From Pseudomonas sp. KU43P (GTDB lineage Bacteria > Pseudomonadota > Gammaproteobacteria > Pseudomonadales > Pseudomonadaceae), in NCBI RefSeq assembly GCF_033095865.1, contig NZ_AP019365.1, positions 4,065,501 to 4,129,500 on the forward strand: DNA of 64,000 bases. The letters run 5' to 3'. Every line of letters begins with the position of its first letter. The stretch's first letter is position 1. A model generated the notes under the pieces. That model did not search any database and had not been told where the DNA came from. It saw nothing but the letters and a program-made list of their open reading frames with translations. Shown one piece after another: positions 8,173 through 16,862 of this stretch. The position numbers were made by a program, and so were the translations under genes.

Positions 8173-8260
8173 TTTGTGGGAGCCGGTTGCCGGCGATGCA
8201 GGCGCTGAGGTGCATGGCACCGGCTTGGCCGGTGATCGCCGGCAAGCAAGCTCCCACAAA
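8173..8260. repeat. REP pair (BIME-like) after dusA
   Basis: Two inverted REP copies: TTTGTGGGAGCCGG... at 8173-8197 and ...GCCGGCAAGCAAGCTCCCAC at 8236-8257. They enclose a diverged palindromic middle and lie in the dusA-tal intergenic region. Confidence 0.7.
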
Positions 8261-8431
8261 GTGCTCTCACAGCAGCCTCAGGACTGCACGCCGTTGTCCG
8301 GCGTGGGGAACCTCGTGCTGGCGGGTGACTCGAATCATCACCTTCGACAATTCGCCACCGCCCCAAAGGCCCCTTGAGCGGCCGTCGGGGCTCGGGTAAT
8401 GTCGAGCCATTGCACAGGACAGAGCACGCCC

Positions 8432-9358
8432 ATGACCTCCAAGCTGGAACAACTCAAGCAGTTCACCACCGTGGTCGCCGACACCGGGGACCTGGACGCC
8501 ATCACCCGCCTCAAACCGGTCGATGCCACCACCAACCCGTCACTGCTGCTCAAGGCTGCTGCCATCCCGGGCTACGCCGACCTGCTCAAGCAGGTGAAGG
8601 CCGATGCCAAGGGCGATGTCGACGCGGCTTGCGACAAGTTCGCGGTGGCCGTGGGGTCGGGCATTCTGAAAGTCATTCCAGGGCGTATATCCACCGAAGT
8701 GGATGCCCGCCTTTCGTTCGATGAGCCAGCCCTGCTGAACAAGGCCCGTCAATTGATCAACCTGTACGATGCCGCCGGCGTTTCGAAAGACCGCGTGTTG
8801 ATCAAGCTGGCCTCTACCTGGGAAGGCATTCGCGCCGCCGAGAAGCTGGAAAAGGAAGGCATCCAGACCAACCTGACCCTGCTGTTCTCCTTCGCTCAGG
8901 CCCAGGCCTGCGCCGATGCCGGTGTGTTCCTCATTTCGCCGTTCGTGGGCCGTATCTATGACTGGTACAAGAAAAGCACCGGCCAGGAATACGTCGGCGC
9001 CCAAGACCCGGGCGTGCAGTCGGTCACGCGCATCTACAACTACTACAAGGCCAATGGCTACGACACCGTGGTCATGGGCGCCAGCTTCCGCAACATCGGC
9101 CAGATCGAACAACTGGCCGGCTGCGACCGCCTGACCATCAGCCCGGAGCTGCTGCAACAGCTCAGCGACGACCACGGCGAGCTGCCACAGGTGCTCAAGC
9201 CGGGCAATGCCGGTGAAGCCAGGCAAGTGCTGAACGAAAGCCAGTTCCGCTGGGCGATGAACGAAGATGCCATGGGTACCGAGAAGCTGGCCGAGGGTAT
9301 CCGCCAGTTTGCACGGGACCAGGAGAAGCTGGAGAAGTTGATGGCTGAAAAAGCCTGA
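8432..9358 (+). CDS. tal: transaldolase B
   Basis: This 308-residue enzyme of the non-oxidative pentose phosphate pathway transfers a dihydroxyacetone unit between sedoheptulose-7-phosphate and glyceraldehyde-3-phosphate. Motifs include [12 protein letters not shown] (residues 31-42) and the Schiff-base lysine K125 in [13 protein letters not shown], followed by [16 protein letters not shown] chose the ATG at 8432 ([11 protein letters not shown]), which gives the usual family length; an in-frame ATG 33 bases earlier only adds an unconserved tail. A strong rho-independent terminator follows. The neighbouring rssC-rssB-mlaA order matches the region in other pseudomonads. Confidence 0.97.
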   Translation: MTSKLEQLKQFTTVVADTGDLDAITRLKPVDATTNPSLLLKAAAIPGYADLLKQVKADAKGDVDAACDKFAVAVGSGILKVIPGRISTEVDARLSFDEPALLNKARQLINLYDAAGVSKDRVLIKLASTWEGIRAAEKLEKEGIQTNLTLLFSFAQAQACADAGVFLISPFVGRIYDWYKKSTGQEYVGAQDPGVQSVTRIYNYYKANGYDTVVMGASFRNIGQIEQLAGCDRLTISPELLQQLSDDHGELPQVLKPGNAGEARQVLNESQFRWAMNEDAMGTEKLAEGIRQFARDQEKLEKLMAEKA

Positions 9359-9378
9359 TACATCTCGGGTTTGCCAGG

Positions 9379-9414
9379 CGGGCGGGAAATGTTCAGCATT
9401 TTCCGCCCGTTTTT
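9379..9414 (+). terminator. rho-independent terminator of tal
   Basis: The stem CGGGCGGGAAATG / CATTTTCCGCCCG (9379-9391 / 9397-9409) with one G-T wobble, a 5-nt loop and a following TTTTT lies 20 bp after the tal stop. Confidence 0.88.
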
Positions 9415-9494
9415 GTTTGCCCTATTCGTGTTGAATTCAAGGACCTCTTCGCAGAGCAAGCCGGCGAAGACATCCGCCTAGCCCCGAGCTGTCG

Positions 9495-11345
9495 ATGACC
9501 TCTTCTGCACCACTGCCCCAAGTGCTCGCCGGCCCGATACTGCGCCGCCTCGAACCCCAACGCCTGGCCATCTGGCTGGTCGGCACGCAACCCTTGCAGC
9601 CGGAATTCGTAATGGACGCCCCGGCCAAGGTGGATTGCCAGGTCATCCCGATAGGCCAGCATGCCTTCATCCACCTGCTGGACATCCGCTTCAGCCAGCC
9701 GCTGCCCGGCGATGTCGCCCTCGAGTACGACCTGCTCATCGAAAGCCTCGGCATCGCCGACTGGGCGCCGCACCTGCTCTACCCTGGCAGCAAGCGCCCG
9801 AGCCTGGTGCTACGCGGCCGCCTGGACCAGCTGCTGCACGGGTCCTGCCGTAAACCGCACCACCCAGCCCGCGATGGCTTGCTGTGCGCCGACCGCCTGC
9901 TGCAGGCCTGCCAAAGCCCGCAAGAGCGCCCTGCCGTGCTGCTGATGACAGGCGACCAGGTGTATGCCGACGATGTCGCCGGGCCGATGCTGCGGGCGAT
10001 TCATTCGCTGATAGAACGCCTGGGGCTGTACGACGAAGCGCTGCAAGGTGCAGTGGTCAGCGATAGCCAGGCGCTTTACCGTCACCCGGCCAGCTATTAC
10101 CACCGCGCCGACCTGCTGCCGGCCCAGGCGCGCAACGAAACCCTGCGCGAGCGCTTCTTCGGCGGCAAGCGCAAGCCGATCTTCTCCTCCAGCAACGCCG
10201 ACAATCACCTGGTCACCTTCGCCGAGGTGCTGGCCATGTATCTGCTGGTGTGGTCGCCCGTGCCTTGGCAACTGGTCAGCCTGAAGATGCCCGCCGGGCT
10301 CGCCGAACCCCATCAGGCACGCTACCGCCAGGAGCTGCCGCTGATCGAGTCGTTTGCCGCCGACCTCGACCAAGTGGCACGGGTGATGGCTCACCTGCCC
10401 TGCCTGATGATCTTCGACGACCATGACATCACCGACGACTGGAACCTCTCGGCCCAATGGGAACAAACCGCCTACGGCCACCCCTTCTCGCGGCGCATCA
10501 TCGGCAATGCCCTGCTGGGCTATCTGCTGTGCCAGGCATGGGGTAACGACCCGGATGGCTGCCAGGTACTGATCGGGCAATGCCTGCAACTGGGCAACCA
10601 ACCCCAGGACGCTCTGATCGACGAACTGCTGCGCTTCCAGGGCTGGCAATTCAGCCTGCCGAGCAACCCGCCGCTGCTGGTGCTGGACACCCGCACGCGC
10701 CGCTGGCGCAGCGAAAGCGACCTGGCCAAGCCTTCCGGTTTGCTCGACTGGGAAGCGCTGTGCGAGCTGCAGCAGGCGCTGCTGGACCACCCATCGGCCA
10801 TCATCGTCTCGCCGGCGCCCATCTTCGGAGTGAAGCTGATCGAGACGGTACAGCGAGTCTTCAGCTGGCTGGGCTACCCGCTGCTGGTGGATGCCGAGAA
10901 CTGGATGGCTCACCGCGGCGCGGCGCAGGTGGTGTTGAACATCTTCCGACACTCGCGCACGCCAGGGCATTACGTGGTTCTGTCGGGCGATGTGCACTAT
11001 TCGTTCGTCTACGAGGTGCTGATCCGCCACCGTCAACGCTCTCCGCACCTTTGGCAGGTCACCAGCAGCGGGATCAAGAACGAATTTCCACGGCGCTTGC
11101 TGGATGTGCTGGACCGGTTCAACCGATGGCTCTATTCGCCGCGCTCGCCGCTCAACTGGTTTACCAAGCGCAGAGAGATGCAAGTGGTGCCGCGCACGCC
11201 CAGCCACAGCAAGGCCGGGGAGCGGCTGTGGAATGGAGCGGGGTTGGGGCAGGTGTTCTTCGATGAGCAGGGGCGGCCGGTGCGGGTGTTTCAGCTGAGT
11301 GCCAAGGAGGATGAGCCGACCGAGTTTGTGTCGAGGCAGGTGTGA
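9495..11345 (+). CDS. PhoD-like metallophosphatase family protein
   Basis: A 616-residue protein with the PhoD-like metallophosphoesterase domain. MTGDQVYADD (about 151-160), MIFDDHDITDDWN (Asp308, His310) and SGDVHYSF (Asp499, His501) are the expected metal-binding blocks. Unlike secreted alkaline phosphatase D enzymes it has no signal peptide or Tat motif. The N-terminus (MTSSAPLPQVLAGPILRRLE) leads directly into a beta-rich domain, so a cytoplasmic location is likely. The substrate is unknown; a phosphodiesterase or phosphatase activity is only inferred from the fold. It lies between tal and rssCB, and its stop is followed by REP-like sequence. A start codon at 9495 is supported by the conserved-looking N-terminal domain. 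Confidence 0.8.
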   Translation: MTSSAPLPQVLAGPILRRLEPQRLAIWLVGTQPLQPEFVMDAPAKVDCQVIPIGQHAFIHLLDIRFSQPLPGDVALEYDLLIESLGIADWAPHLLYPGSKRPSLVLRGRLDQLLHGSCRKPHHPARDGLLCADRLLQACQSPQERPAVLLMTGDQVYADDVAGPMLRAIHSLIERLGLYDEALQGAVVSDSQALYRHPASYYHRADLLPAQARNETLRERFFGGKRKPIFSSSNADNHLVTFAEVLAMYLLVWSPVPWQLVSLKMPAGLAEPHQARYRQELPLIESFAADLDQVARVMAHLPCLMIFDDHDITDDWNLSAQWEQTAYGHPFSRRIIGNALLGYLLCQAWGNDPDGCQVLIGQCLQLGNQPQDALIDELLRFQGWQFSLPSNPPLLVLDTRTRRWRSESDLAKPSGLLDWEALCELQQALLDHPSAIIVSPAPIFGVKLIETVQRVFSWLGYPLLVDAENWMAHRGAAQVVLNIFRHSRTPGHYVVLSGDVHYSFVYEVLIRHRQRSPHLWQVTSSGIKNEFPRRLLDVLDRFNRWLYSPRSPLNWFTKRREMQVVPRTPSHSKAGERLWNGAGLGQVFFDEQGRPVRVFQLSAKEDEPTEFVSRQV

Positions 11346-11367
11346 TCAAGGGGAATTGATGGAGGCT

Positions 11368-11404
11368 TTTGTGGCCTCATCGCCGGCATGCCGGCTACCA
11401 CAAA
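11368..11404. repeat. degenerate REP element
   Basis: TTTTGTGGCCTCATCGCCGGCATGCCGGCTACCACAAA is a shortened imperfect REP hairpin. More GCCGGC-rich sequence continues to about 11450 between the convergent phosphatase and rssC genes. Confidence 0.5.
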
Positions 11405-11458
11405 GGGGTTAGATTGCTATCGCTGGTAGCCCGCTTGCCGGCGGCAGCAGGCTCAAGA

Positions 11459-11941
11459 TCAGGAGCGCTCGAGCGCGCTTACCAGGTCATGAAAAGCTTC
11501 ACGGTTGGAATCGTTCAAGCCCATCAGGATCTTGTGCGCCTCCAGCACCTTGGAACGCACCACATCCTCGTTCTGGTCCTGAGACGGAAGGTCGGTCAGG
11601 CATTCCGGGCACGGTACCGGGCGATCGACGATGTTGAACACCTGATCGAAGCCCATGGACTGCAGCAACCGCGAAATGTCGGGGTTGGTGGTGACCACGG
11701 TGGGCAGCAGCCCAACCTTCTGCCGCGACAGGATCGACAGTTTGGCCAGCAGGCCCAGGGTGGTGCTGTCGATGCTCTCGGTTTCGGTCAGGTCGATGAC
11801 GATGGCCGAAAAGTTCAGCGCAGTGAAGATCTTCTCGATCGTCGCATCCAGTGCCGAACACAGGGTCAGGCGTACTTCGCCGACGAATTTCAGTACAAAG
11901 GTACCGCTTTGCTCGGCGAACTGAATTCTACCGGTACTCAT
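11459..11941 (-). CDS. rssC: STAS-domain anti-sigma factor antagonist RssC
   Basis: A 160-residue protein with a STAS domain (residues about 5-105). The segment IDLTETESIDSTTLGLLAKL holds the candidate regulatory phospho-Ser (Ser59, with Ser56 adjacent). A C-terminal helical extension of about 50 residues contains CPECL. It overlaps the end of rssB by 4 bp (ATGA), so the two are translationally coupled. In Pseudomonas the partner is a response regulator with a PP2C phosphatase output, which would dephosphorylate this protein in a partner-switching circuit linked to RpoS control. The name rests on family and on the position beside tal and mlaA; the exact partner sigma or anti-sigma factor is not encoded nearby. 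Confidence 0.85.
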   Translation of the reverse strand: MSTGRIQFAEQSGTFVLKFVGEVRLTLCSALDATIEKIFTALNFSAIVIDLTETESIDSTTLGLLAKLSILSRQKVGLLPTVVTTNPDISRLLQSMGFDQVFNIVDRPVPCPECLTDLPSQDQNEDVVRSKVLEAHKILMGLNDSNREAFHDLVSALERS

Positions 11942-13173
11942 TGAAGGTTCCTGCTCAACACCAATAGGGCGATATCATCCGGCATCTCCCCAAGCGTAGC
12001 CAATCCGAATCGTTGGCGCAGCCCATCCAGGCTGCCACCCGCTGCCTTGACGATATCCGGCAAGGAGGCTTCTTTATCTTTGAGCGTGTCACCTGGCAAA
12101 AGGTCCAGAATGCCATCGGACATCAAGCTCAGGCTGAACTGCGGCGGCAGTTCGATCACCAGGTCCTGGTAGGTCGCCTCTTCGAACAACCCCACTGGCA
12201 GGCCACGGCCTTCGAGGTAACGCGCCTGGCCCGGGGTGTACAGCACCGGCAACGGCAAGTGGCCGCCAACGGCGTAGGTCAGCAGGCCGGTCTCTTCGTC
12301 GATCACCCCGCCGACCATGGTCACGTGTTTGCCCAGCTTGCAGTTGATCAGCCCACGGTTGATGTGGCTGAGCACTTCGGAGGGCTTGAACTCACGGTTT
12401 CGGGTGCGCTTGAGCTCGAACAGCAGCCGCGTGGTCATGAACTTGAGCAGCACGGTCACGAACGCCGACGAAGCACCATGCCCGGAAACATCGGCCAGGT
12501 AGAAAGCAATACGCCGTTCATCCACGCGGAAGTAGTCGGCAAAATCACCCGACAGGTACAGCGACGGAATGATCTGGTGCTCGAAGCTGAACTCGCCAGC
12601 AGCCCAGGGGCTTTCCGGCAGCATGTTCATCTGCACCTGGCGCCCGGCGTTCTGGTCCTCCTGCAGCAGATGCAGGCTGGCCTCCAGCTCGCGGTTGGCC
12701 GCTTCCAGCTTGTCGCGGTAACGCTGGTTTTCCAGCACCAGGCGAGAACGATCGAGGGCCCGGCGTACCGAGTGCTCGAGCACGGCCAGGTCTTCCAACG
12801 GCTTGATCAGGTAATCCGCCGCGCCCAGGCGCAAGGCCTCGACCGCATCGCTCATCACGCCGGCACCGGACACCACGATCACCGGCAACTGCGGCGCGCG
12901 CTCGCTGATCTGGCGGATCAGCTCGAGGCCGCCCATCTGCGGCATGCGCAGATCGCAGATCACGAGGTCGGGCTGGTGTTCTTCGAAGACCTGGAGCCCC
13001 TGCTGGCCGTTACTGGCCTGAAGGACGCTGAAGCCACTGTCTTCCAGATAGGCGGCGAGGCTCGCACGGACCACGTCGTCATCATCGATGATCAGCAGCG
13101 TTGCACTGATTTTCTGCATGTGGGCGAACGGCGCCGATTTGGGGTGATGCAGGGGCGTCTGCAAGGCTGACAT
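11938..13173 (-). CDS. rssB: response regulator with PP2C (SpoIIE-like) phosphatase domain, RssB
   Basis: A 411-residue protein with a receiver domain (about 22-140; IIDDDD acidic pocket, phospho-acceptor Asp74 in VICDLRMP), a helical linker (about 150-190) and a PP2C/SpoIIE-type Ser/Thr phosphatase domain (about 195-405; SGDFADYF, YLADVSGHGASSAFVT, LSLMSDGILDLLPGD, MPDDIALLVL), whose Asp residues bind the metals. It should dephosphorylate the STAS protein RssC encoded just downstream with a 4-bp overlap. No kinase is adjacent. The start at 13173 adds 18 residues before MQKISATLLIID; the second Met is an alternative start because neither has a strong ribosome binding site. Confidence 0.88.
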   Translation of the reverse strand: MSALQTPLHHPKSAPFAHMQKISATLLIIDDDDVVRASLAAYLEDSGFSVLQASNGQQGLQVFEEHQPDLVICDLRMPQMGGLELIRQISERAPQLPVIVVSGAGVMSDAVEALRLGAADYLIKPLEDLAVLEHSVRRALDRSRLVLENQRYRDKLEAANRELEASLHLLQEDQNAGRQVQMNMLPESPWAAGEFSFEHQIIPSLYLSGDFADYFRVDERRIAFYLADVSGHGASSAFVTVLLKFMTTRLLFELKRTRNREFKPSEVLSHINRGLINCKLGKHVTMVGGVIDEETGLLTYAVGGHLPLPVLYTPGQARYLEGRGLPVGLFEEATYQDLVIELPPQFSLSLMSDGILDLLPGDTLKDKEASLPDIVKAAGGSLDGLRQRFGLATLGEMPDDIALLVLSRNLQ

Positions 13174-13370
13174 CCGACTGCTGGAATTCTCTGTAGTAAC
13201 GCTCTACTTGAGTTGTAGGCCAATAACGCAGGCCAGGCAACCAGCAGAGGTACCTCGTAAGGCGCAGACGGTACTCCCATCCGCCAGGCGTTTCAAGCAT
13301 ACGAGAGTCGACTCGCTTGCAGTTTGAATTGCAAATTCCCGGCAGTTATAAGAAAGACGAGTACAGTGAC

Positions 13371-13398
13371 AAAAAAGGCGACCCGAAGGTCGCCTTTT
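13371..13398 (-). terminator. rho-independent terminator of mlaA
   Basis: On the minus strand the stem AAAAGGCGACC / GGTCGCCTTTT with a TTCG tetraloop ends in six T residues, 16 bp after the mlaA stop. Confidence 0.88.
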
Positions 13399-13413
13399 CC
13401 ACTAGCGCACGAA

Positions 13414-14121
13414 TCAGAAATCGTCTTCGACTTCGCCGTCCTTGACCTTGAACTCGCGGTTCTGCAGGTAGGCGTTGCGAATGAAGATGTACTTGTCGCC
13501 CTGAATCAGCTTTTCCGCTGACAACAGGCTGGCACGCGTGTCGACGACGTCCAGCGCGAAGATCGAATTGCGGGTCGGCACGTGGTCGATGTAGCGGTAG
13601 GGTTTGGTGTAGGTGTCCGGGTACTTGGACAGGCCGTCACGCACGGTGCTCGGGCCCAGCAGCGGGATCACCACGTAAGGGCCGCTTGGTACGCCCCAGT
13701 AGCCCAAGGTCTGGCCGAAATCTTCGTCGTTGCGCGTCAGGCCCATCTTGGTGCCGACGTCGAAGAAGCCGCCCAGGCCGAAGGTGGTGTTGACGATCAA
13801 CCGCGCCGTGTCCACGCCCGCCGCATGAGGCTTGAGCTGCAGCAAATCGTTGGCGAGATTGGTGACATCGCCCAGGTTGCGGAAGATGTTGTGAATGCCG
13901 TCCTCAAGGAACTGCGGGGTCACCGCCTGATAGCCTTTGGCCAATGGCTTGAGGGCATATGTGTCGAGGGTATCGTTGAAACGGAAGATCGGCCGGTTGA
14001 CCGCCTCCCAAGGATCTTCCTCGGTGGCCGCCTGGGTGGCCGCCACAGGTGCCAGCAGCAGGCTGGCACAGACACAGGCCTGGGTGACTCGCTCGATCAC
14101 ACCGGCACCGATCCTACGCAT
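13414..14121 (-). CDS. mlaA: MlaA/VacJ outer-membrane lipid asymmetry protein
   Basis: A 235-residue member of the MlaA (VacJ) family that removes misplaced phospholipids from the outer leaflet of the outer membrane and passes them to the Mla shuttle. Family motifs are EDPWEAVNRPIFRFNDTLD (about 35-53), LANDLLQ, NTTFGLGGFFDVGTKMGL, RNDEDFGQTLGYWGVPSGPY and IPLLGPSTVRD. The N-terminal signal ends in ATQA and lacks a lipobox Cys, so it looks like a Sec-cleaved soluble or peripheral protein rather than a lipoprotein. The other Mla genes are not nearby, as in other gammaproteobacteria. A terminator follows directly. Confidence 0.93.
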   Translation of the reverse strand: MRRIGAGVIERVTQACVCASLLLAPVAATQAATEEDPWEAVNRPIFRFNDTLDTYALKPLAKGYQAVTPQFLEDGIHNIFRNLGDVTNLANDLLQLKPHAAGVDTARLIVNTTFGLGGFFDVGTKMGLTRNDEDFGQTLGYWGVPSGPYVVIPLLGPSTVRDGLSKYPDTYTKPYRYIDHVPTRNSIFALDVVDTRASLLSAEKLIQGDKYIFIRNAYLQNREFKVKDGEVEDDF

Positions 14122-14310
14122 AGATGATTCTCCATCGAATTTCTTGGCCGCAAGCGCAACGGGTCGCGCTCTGGTAAGGCGGCAGTATAGAGGCTTGCGG
14201 GCTGATAAACAGCTTTACACATTTTTGCTCAATATTTTGTGAACATCTGTTGCCGTCACCGTTCCGTAACAATCAGCGAATAGCCTGCGAACTATTTCAG
14301 GGTCGTTGCC

Positions 14311-14874
14311 ATGCACGATGCATCCGCCTTCACCGCTGTGCTGTTCGGCCTGCGCGGTTGCCTGGTCCAGGCCGCCAACGGCAGCCCCCTGCCCACCCCC
14401 GGCGCACTCGATGCATTGGCCAGCCTGCGTCGCCAGCAGGTGCCGTGCATCTGGCTGGATGACCTGAGCAACGCGCAAAGCCAGCGCCTGGCCAGCGTTT
14501 TGCCCGCGTGGCTGCCGGGCCAGCGGGTCAATGGCGTGCACTGGCCAGCGCCCAACGCCTGCTGGCAAGCGTTGATGACCCTCGACAGCGAACGGCTGGA
14601 CGGCTGTGTGCTGGTCAGCGGCGAGCCACAGCTGCTGCAGTCGGGGCTCAATGCCGGGCTGTGGACCATCGGCCTGGCCGCCTGCAGCCCTTCCTGCGAC
14701 CTTGGTTCACAAGCGTGGCAGGCCATGACCCCACAAGAGCAGGAGCTGGCCCGCGGCAAGGCCACACTCGAACTGTTTCGCCTGGGCGTACACTCGGTGA
14801 TCGACCACCTCGAAGCGCTGGACACCTGCCTCATGGACATCGCCCAGCGCCGGCGCAAGGGTGAAAAACCCTGA
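14311..14874 (+). CDS. HAD-like protein lacking catalytic aspartates
   Basis: A 187-residue protein resembling phosphonatase-type HAD hydrolases in layout: TAVLFGLRGCLVQ (residues 8-20) sits where active enzymes have the FDLDGTL motif, GALDALASLRRQQVPCIWLDD resembles the cap approach, and GCVLVSGEPQLLQSGLNAGLWTIGL resembles the motif around the substrate Lys. Both nucleophile and acid/base Asp are replaced (FGLRG), so classical phosphatase chemistry is unlikely. The corresponding gene in other pseudomonads has been annotated as phosphonoacetaldehyde hydrolase-related. It precedes a DUF4404 gene in the same direction (about 120 bp gap). Its role is unknown. Confidence 0.7.
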   Translation: MHDASAFTAVLFGLRGCLVQAANGSPLPTPGALDALASLRRQQVPCIWLDDLSNAQSQRLASVLPAWLPGQRVNGVHWPAPNACWQALMTLDSERLDGCVLVSGEPQLLQSGLNAGLWTIGLAACSPSCDLGSQAWQAMTPQEQELARGKATLELFRLGVHSVIDHLEALDTCLMDIAQRRRKGEKP

Positions 14875-14997
14875 TACAGGCACATTGATGCGGATCATGC
14901 AAAGCGACGGCGAGTGGATTACGCTTGGAGACAGGCGCGAACCTTTGCCGCTTCGCTGAGGTCCATGCCTTGCCAAGCCATTGATGGAGAACAGCCA

Positions 14998-15261
14998 ATG
15001 CCTGCCCGCGAATTGCAAGAGCGCCTGAACAGCTTGCGCGAGCAACTGGATAGAAACGTACCGCTTTCGGATGAAGAGCTGGCCGCGCTGCATGAGGAGG
15101 CCAGACAGATCGAGGCGCAGCTCAAGCTCGAAGAAGCCACACCGGACAATAACCTGGTTGACGGCGTGAACCTGGCGATCGAACGCTTCGAAGCCGATCA
15201 CCCCGACCTGACCGCCACCCTGCGCAGCATTGCCAACTCGCTGCACAGCATGGGTATCTGA
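14998..15261 (+). CDS. DUF4404 family small protein
   Basis: An 87-residue protein with a helical, highly charged N-terminal half (ELQERLNSLREQLDRNVPLS then DEELAALHEEARQIEAQLKL), probably coiled coil, and a C-terminal part VDGVNLAIERFEADHPDLTA. It matches the Pseudomonas DUF4404 family in size and composition. I chose the ATG at 14998, preceded by GGAG at a suitable distance; an earlier in-frame ATG at 14914 adds an unconserved stretch. No signal peptide or membrane segment is present and the function is unknown. It is convergent with queF, sharing the hairpin at 15268-15290. Confidence 0.8.
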   Translation: MPARELQERLNSLREQLDRNVPLSDEELAALHEEARQIEAQLKLEEATPDNNLVDGVNLAIERFEADHPDLTATLRSIANSLHSMGI

Positions 15262-15267
15262 ATCAGC

Positions 15268-15290
15268 CTGGGGCCGCAAAGCGGCCCCAG
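15268..15290. terminator. bidirectional hairpin between DUF4404 gene and queF
   Basis: The stem CTGGGGCCGC / GCGGCCCCAG with an AAA loop lies between two convergent genes. It lacks a strong T tract on either side. Confidence 0.6.
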
Positions 15291-15301
15291 TCATTCAAAG
15301 T

Positions 15302-16132
15302 TTACTGACGAACCAGACGCAGGTTCTTCGGGCTGATTGCCCCAGTACTGCGATACGGGTTGATATCCAGCCCCCCACGGCGCACATAGCGCGCATACAC
15401 CGTCAGATGCTCCGGTTGCAGCAGGTTCTTCAGGTCAAGATAGATCCGCTCCACGCACTGCTCGTGGAAATCGGCATGCTGGCGGAAGCTGATCAGGTAG
15501 GTCAGTAGGCTGGCGTGATCCAGTGCCCTGCCCTTGTATTCCACCACCACACTGCCCCAGTCAGGCTGGCCGGTCACCGGGCAGTTGGACTTGAGCAGGT
15601 GGCTGTGCACGGTCTCTTCCACGACCTTCTCAGGGTTGCACTGCAGCAGTTCGGGCTGCGGCTGTTCGTAGTTGCTGATCGCCACCTCCAGCGCATCGAT
15701 GCACTGCCCTGGCAGCGCCGTCACGCCTTGTGCCTCGACTTCAGCCAGGGTGTGTACCTGCACACCCACCGGCTTGCCAGCCGCTGTCGACAAGTCCTTC
15801 TCCAGGCACGCACGCAGCTCGCCAATCGAAGTGAACACCGTCTGGTTCAGCGAATTGAGGTACAGCTTGAACGACTTCGACTCGATGATGTTCGGCGAGT
15901 CGGCCGGAATGGCGAATTCGCCAATCGCCACCACCGGCTTGCCGGACGGCAGCAGCCAGGACAGCTCGAAGCAGTTCCAGTAGTCCACGCCCTGCCATGG
16001 CAGGGTCTGAGCAGTCACGCCCAGTTCGGCCCACTTGGCCGTGCGCGGGATCGGGAACAGCAGCGAAGGCGTGTAGGTGGCGATGTATTCGCTGGACTTG
16101 CCCAGCGGAGAGTGTTCGGCAGCAGGGTGCAT
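15302..16132 (-). CDS. queF: NADPH-dependent 7-cyano-7-deazaguanine reductase QueF
   Basis: A 276-residue bimodular QueF (YqcD type) that reduces preQ0 to preQ1 in queuosine biosynthesis. The signature [17 protein letters not shown] (about 83-99) is the NADPH/substrate block, and the nucleophilic Cys lies in [17 protein letters not shown] (about 189-205). The C-terminal module continues [12 protein letters not shown], containing the conserved His. The length is normal. It lies between DUF4404 and the copper module, as in other pseudomonads. I looked for a preQ1 riboswitch in the 70 bp between its start and the next gene and saw none. Confidence 0.96.
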   Translation of the reverse strand: MHPAAEHSPLGKSSEYIATYTPSLLFPIPRTAKWAELGVTAQTLPWQGVDYWNCFELSWLLPSGKPVVAIGEFAIPADSPNIIESKSFKLYLNSLNQTVFTSIGELRACLEKDLSTAAGKPVGVQVHTLAEVEAQGVTALPGQCIDALEVAISNYEQPQPELLQCNPEKVVEETVHSHLLKSNCPVTGQPDWGSVVVEYKGRALDHASLLTYLISFRQHADFHEQCVERIYLDLKNLLQPEHLTVYARYVRRGGLDINPYRSTGAISPKNLRLVRQ

Positions 16133-16200
16133 GGAAACTGACCTGAAGGTTCGGAATTGCCCCTAGTTTACCGGTTTTACCCTCCGCCTTGGAGCGCAGA

Positions 16201-16704
16201 TCACTCGATGGTCAGCGGCCCGACCATGCCGGCCTGGTAATGCCCCGGCACATTGCAGGCGAACTCGATAGGGGCGGACTTGCGGAAGGTCCAGGTCAGC
16301 TCGGCGCGCTGGCCGGGCTGCACCAGCACGGTGTTGCCTGCATCGTGGCCGTGGGCGCCATGATCCATCTGACCGTGGTCCATGCCTTCGTGGTTCATGC
16401 CAGCGGTGAAGATCTTGCCTTGCATGGCGAGCATCTGCTTCTGGTGCTCGGCATGCATGGCCTTGTCGCCCAGATTGAATTCATGGGGTAGCTGGCCTTG
16501 GTTGATCAGCACGAAACGCACGGTTTCGCCGGCCTTGACCTGCAGGCTCTTCGGCTCGAAGGCAATGTCCTTGAGCACGATTTCAACGGTGCGGGTGGCC
16601 TTGGCCGCCGGGGCCGGCTCGCCGAAAGCGAAGGTGTTCGCTTCGCCTGCGAAAACGGGCAGGCTTGCCATGGCAAGCGTGGCGGCGATGAACAGGTGCT
16701 TCAT
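16201..16704 (-). CDS. periplasmic cupredoxin, copper-induced (His/Met-rich)
   Basis: A 167-residue secreted blue-copper-type protein. The signal peptide (residues 1-19, cleavage after VFA) is followed by a cupredoxin domain with ligands His74 (LPHEFNLGD) and Cys150, His155 and Met160 in FACNVPGHYQAGM. An insertion at about 80-122 is packed with Met and His (KAMHAEHQKQMLAMQ, GMNHEGMDHGQMDHGAHGH), which could bind additional Cu(I)/Cu(II). It is divergent from copRS with a CopR-box-like site between, so copper-inducible expression is likely. It resembles CopI-like copper tolerance proteins; a role in periplasmic copper binding or delivery is inferred. Confidence 0.87.
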   Translation of the reverse strand: MKHLFIAATLAMASLPVFAGEANTFAFGEPAPAAKATRTVEIVLKDIAFEPKSLQVKAGETVRFVLINQGQLPHEFNLGDKAMHAEHQKQMLAMQGKIFTAGMNHEGMDHGQMDHGAHGHDAGNTVLVQPGQRAELTWTFRKSAPIEFACNVPGHYQAGMVGPLTIE

Positions 16705-16775
16705 GATGACTCCAGAACTTTCAACGGGATAAGGCCACTTTATTGAGGGCTGACTGGCAGCTACCTGACGGGAAG

Positions 16776-16790
16776 ATTACAACTTTGTCA
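16776..16790. promoter_or_regulatory. putative CopR box
   Basis: ATTACAACTTTGTCA, or TGACAAAGTTGTAAT on the other strand, is an imperfect dyad resembling operators of the CopR/CusR family. It lies in the 158-bp divergent region between the cupredoxin gene and copR, a suitable place to control both. Confidence 0.65.
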
Positions 16791-16862
16791 GCTTCGGCGA
16801 CGCTGGGCATAGTCACGTATCATTTCAGCCATCACAGCACACACACGGACCGCGGATACCGC

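Noticed and set aside
16133..16200. preQ1 riboswitch upstream of queF
   Set aside because: The gap is short, GC-rich, and shows no preQ1-type stem and A-rich tail.
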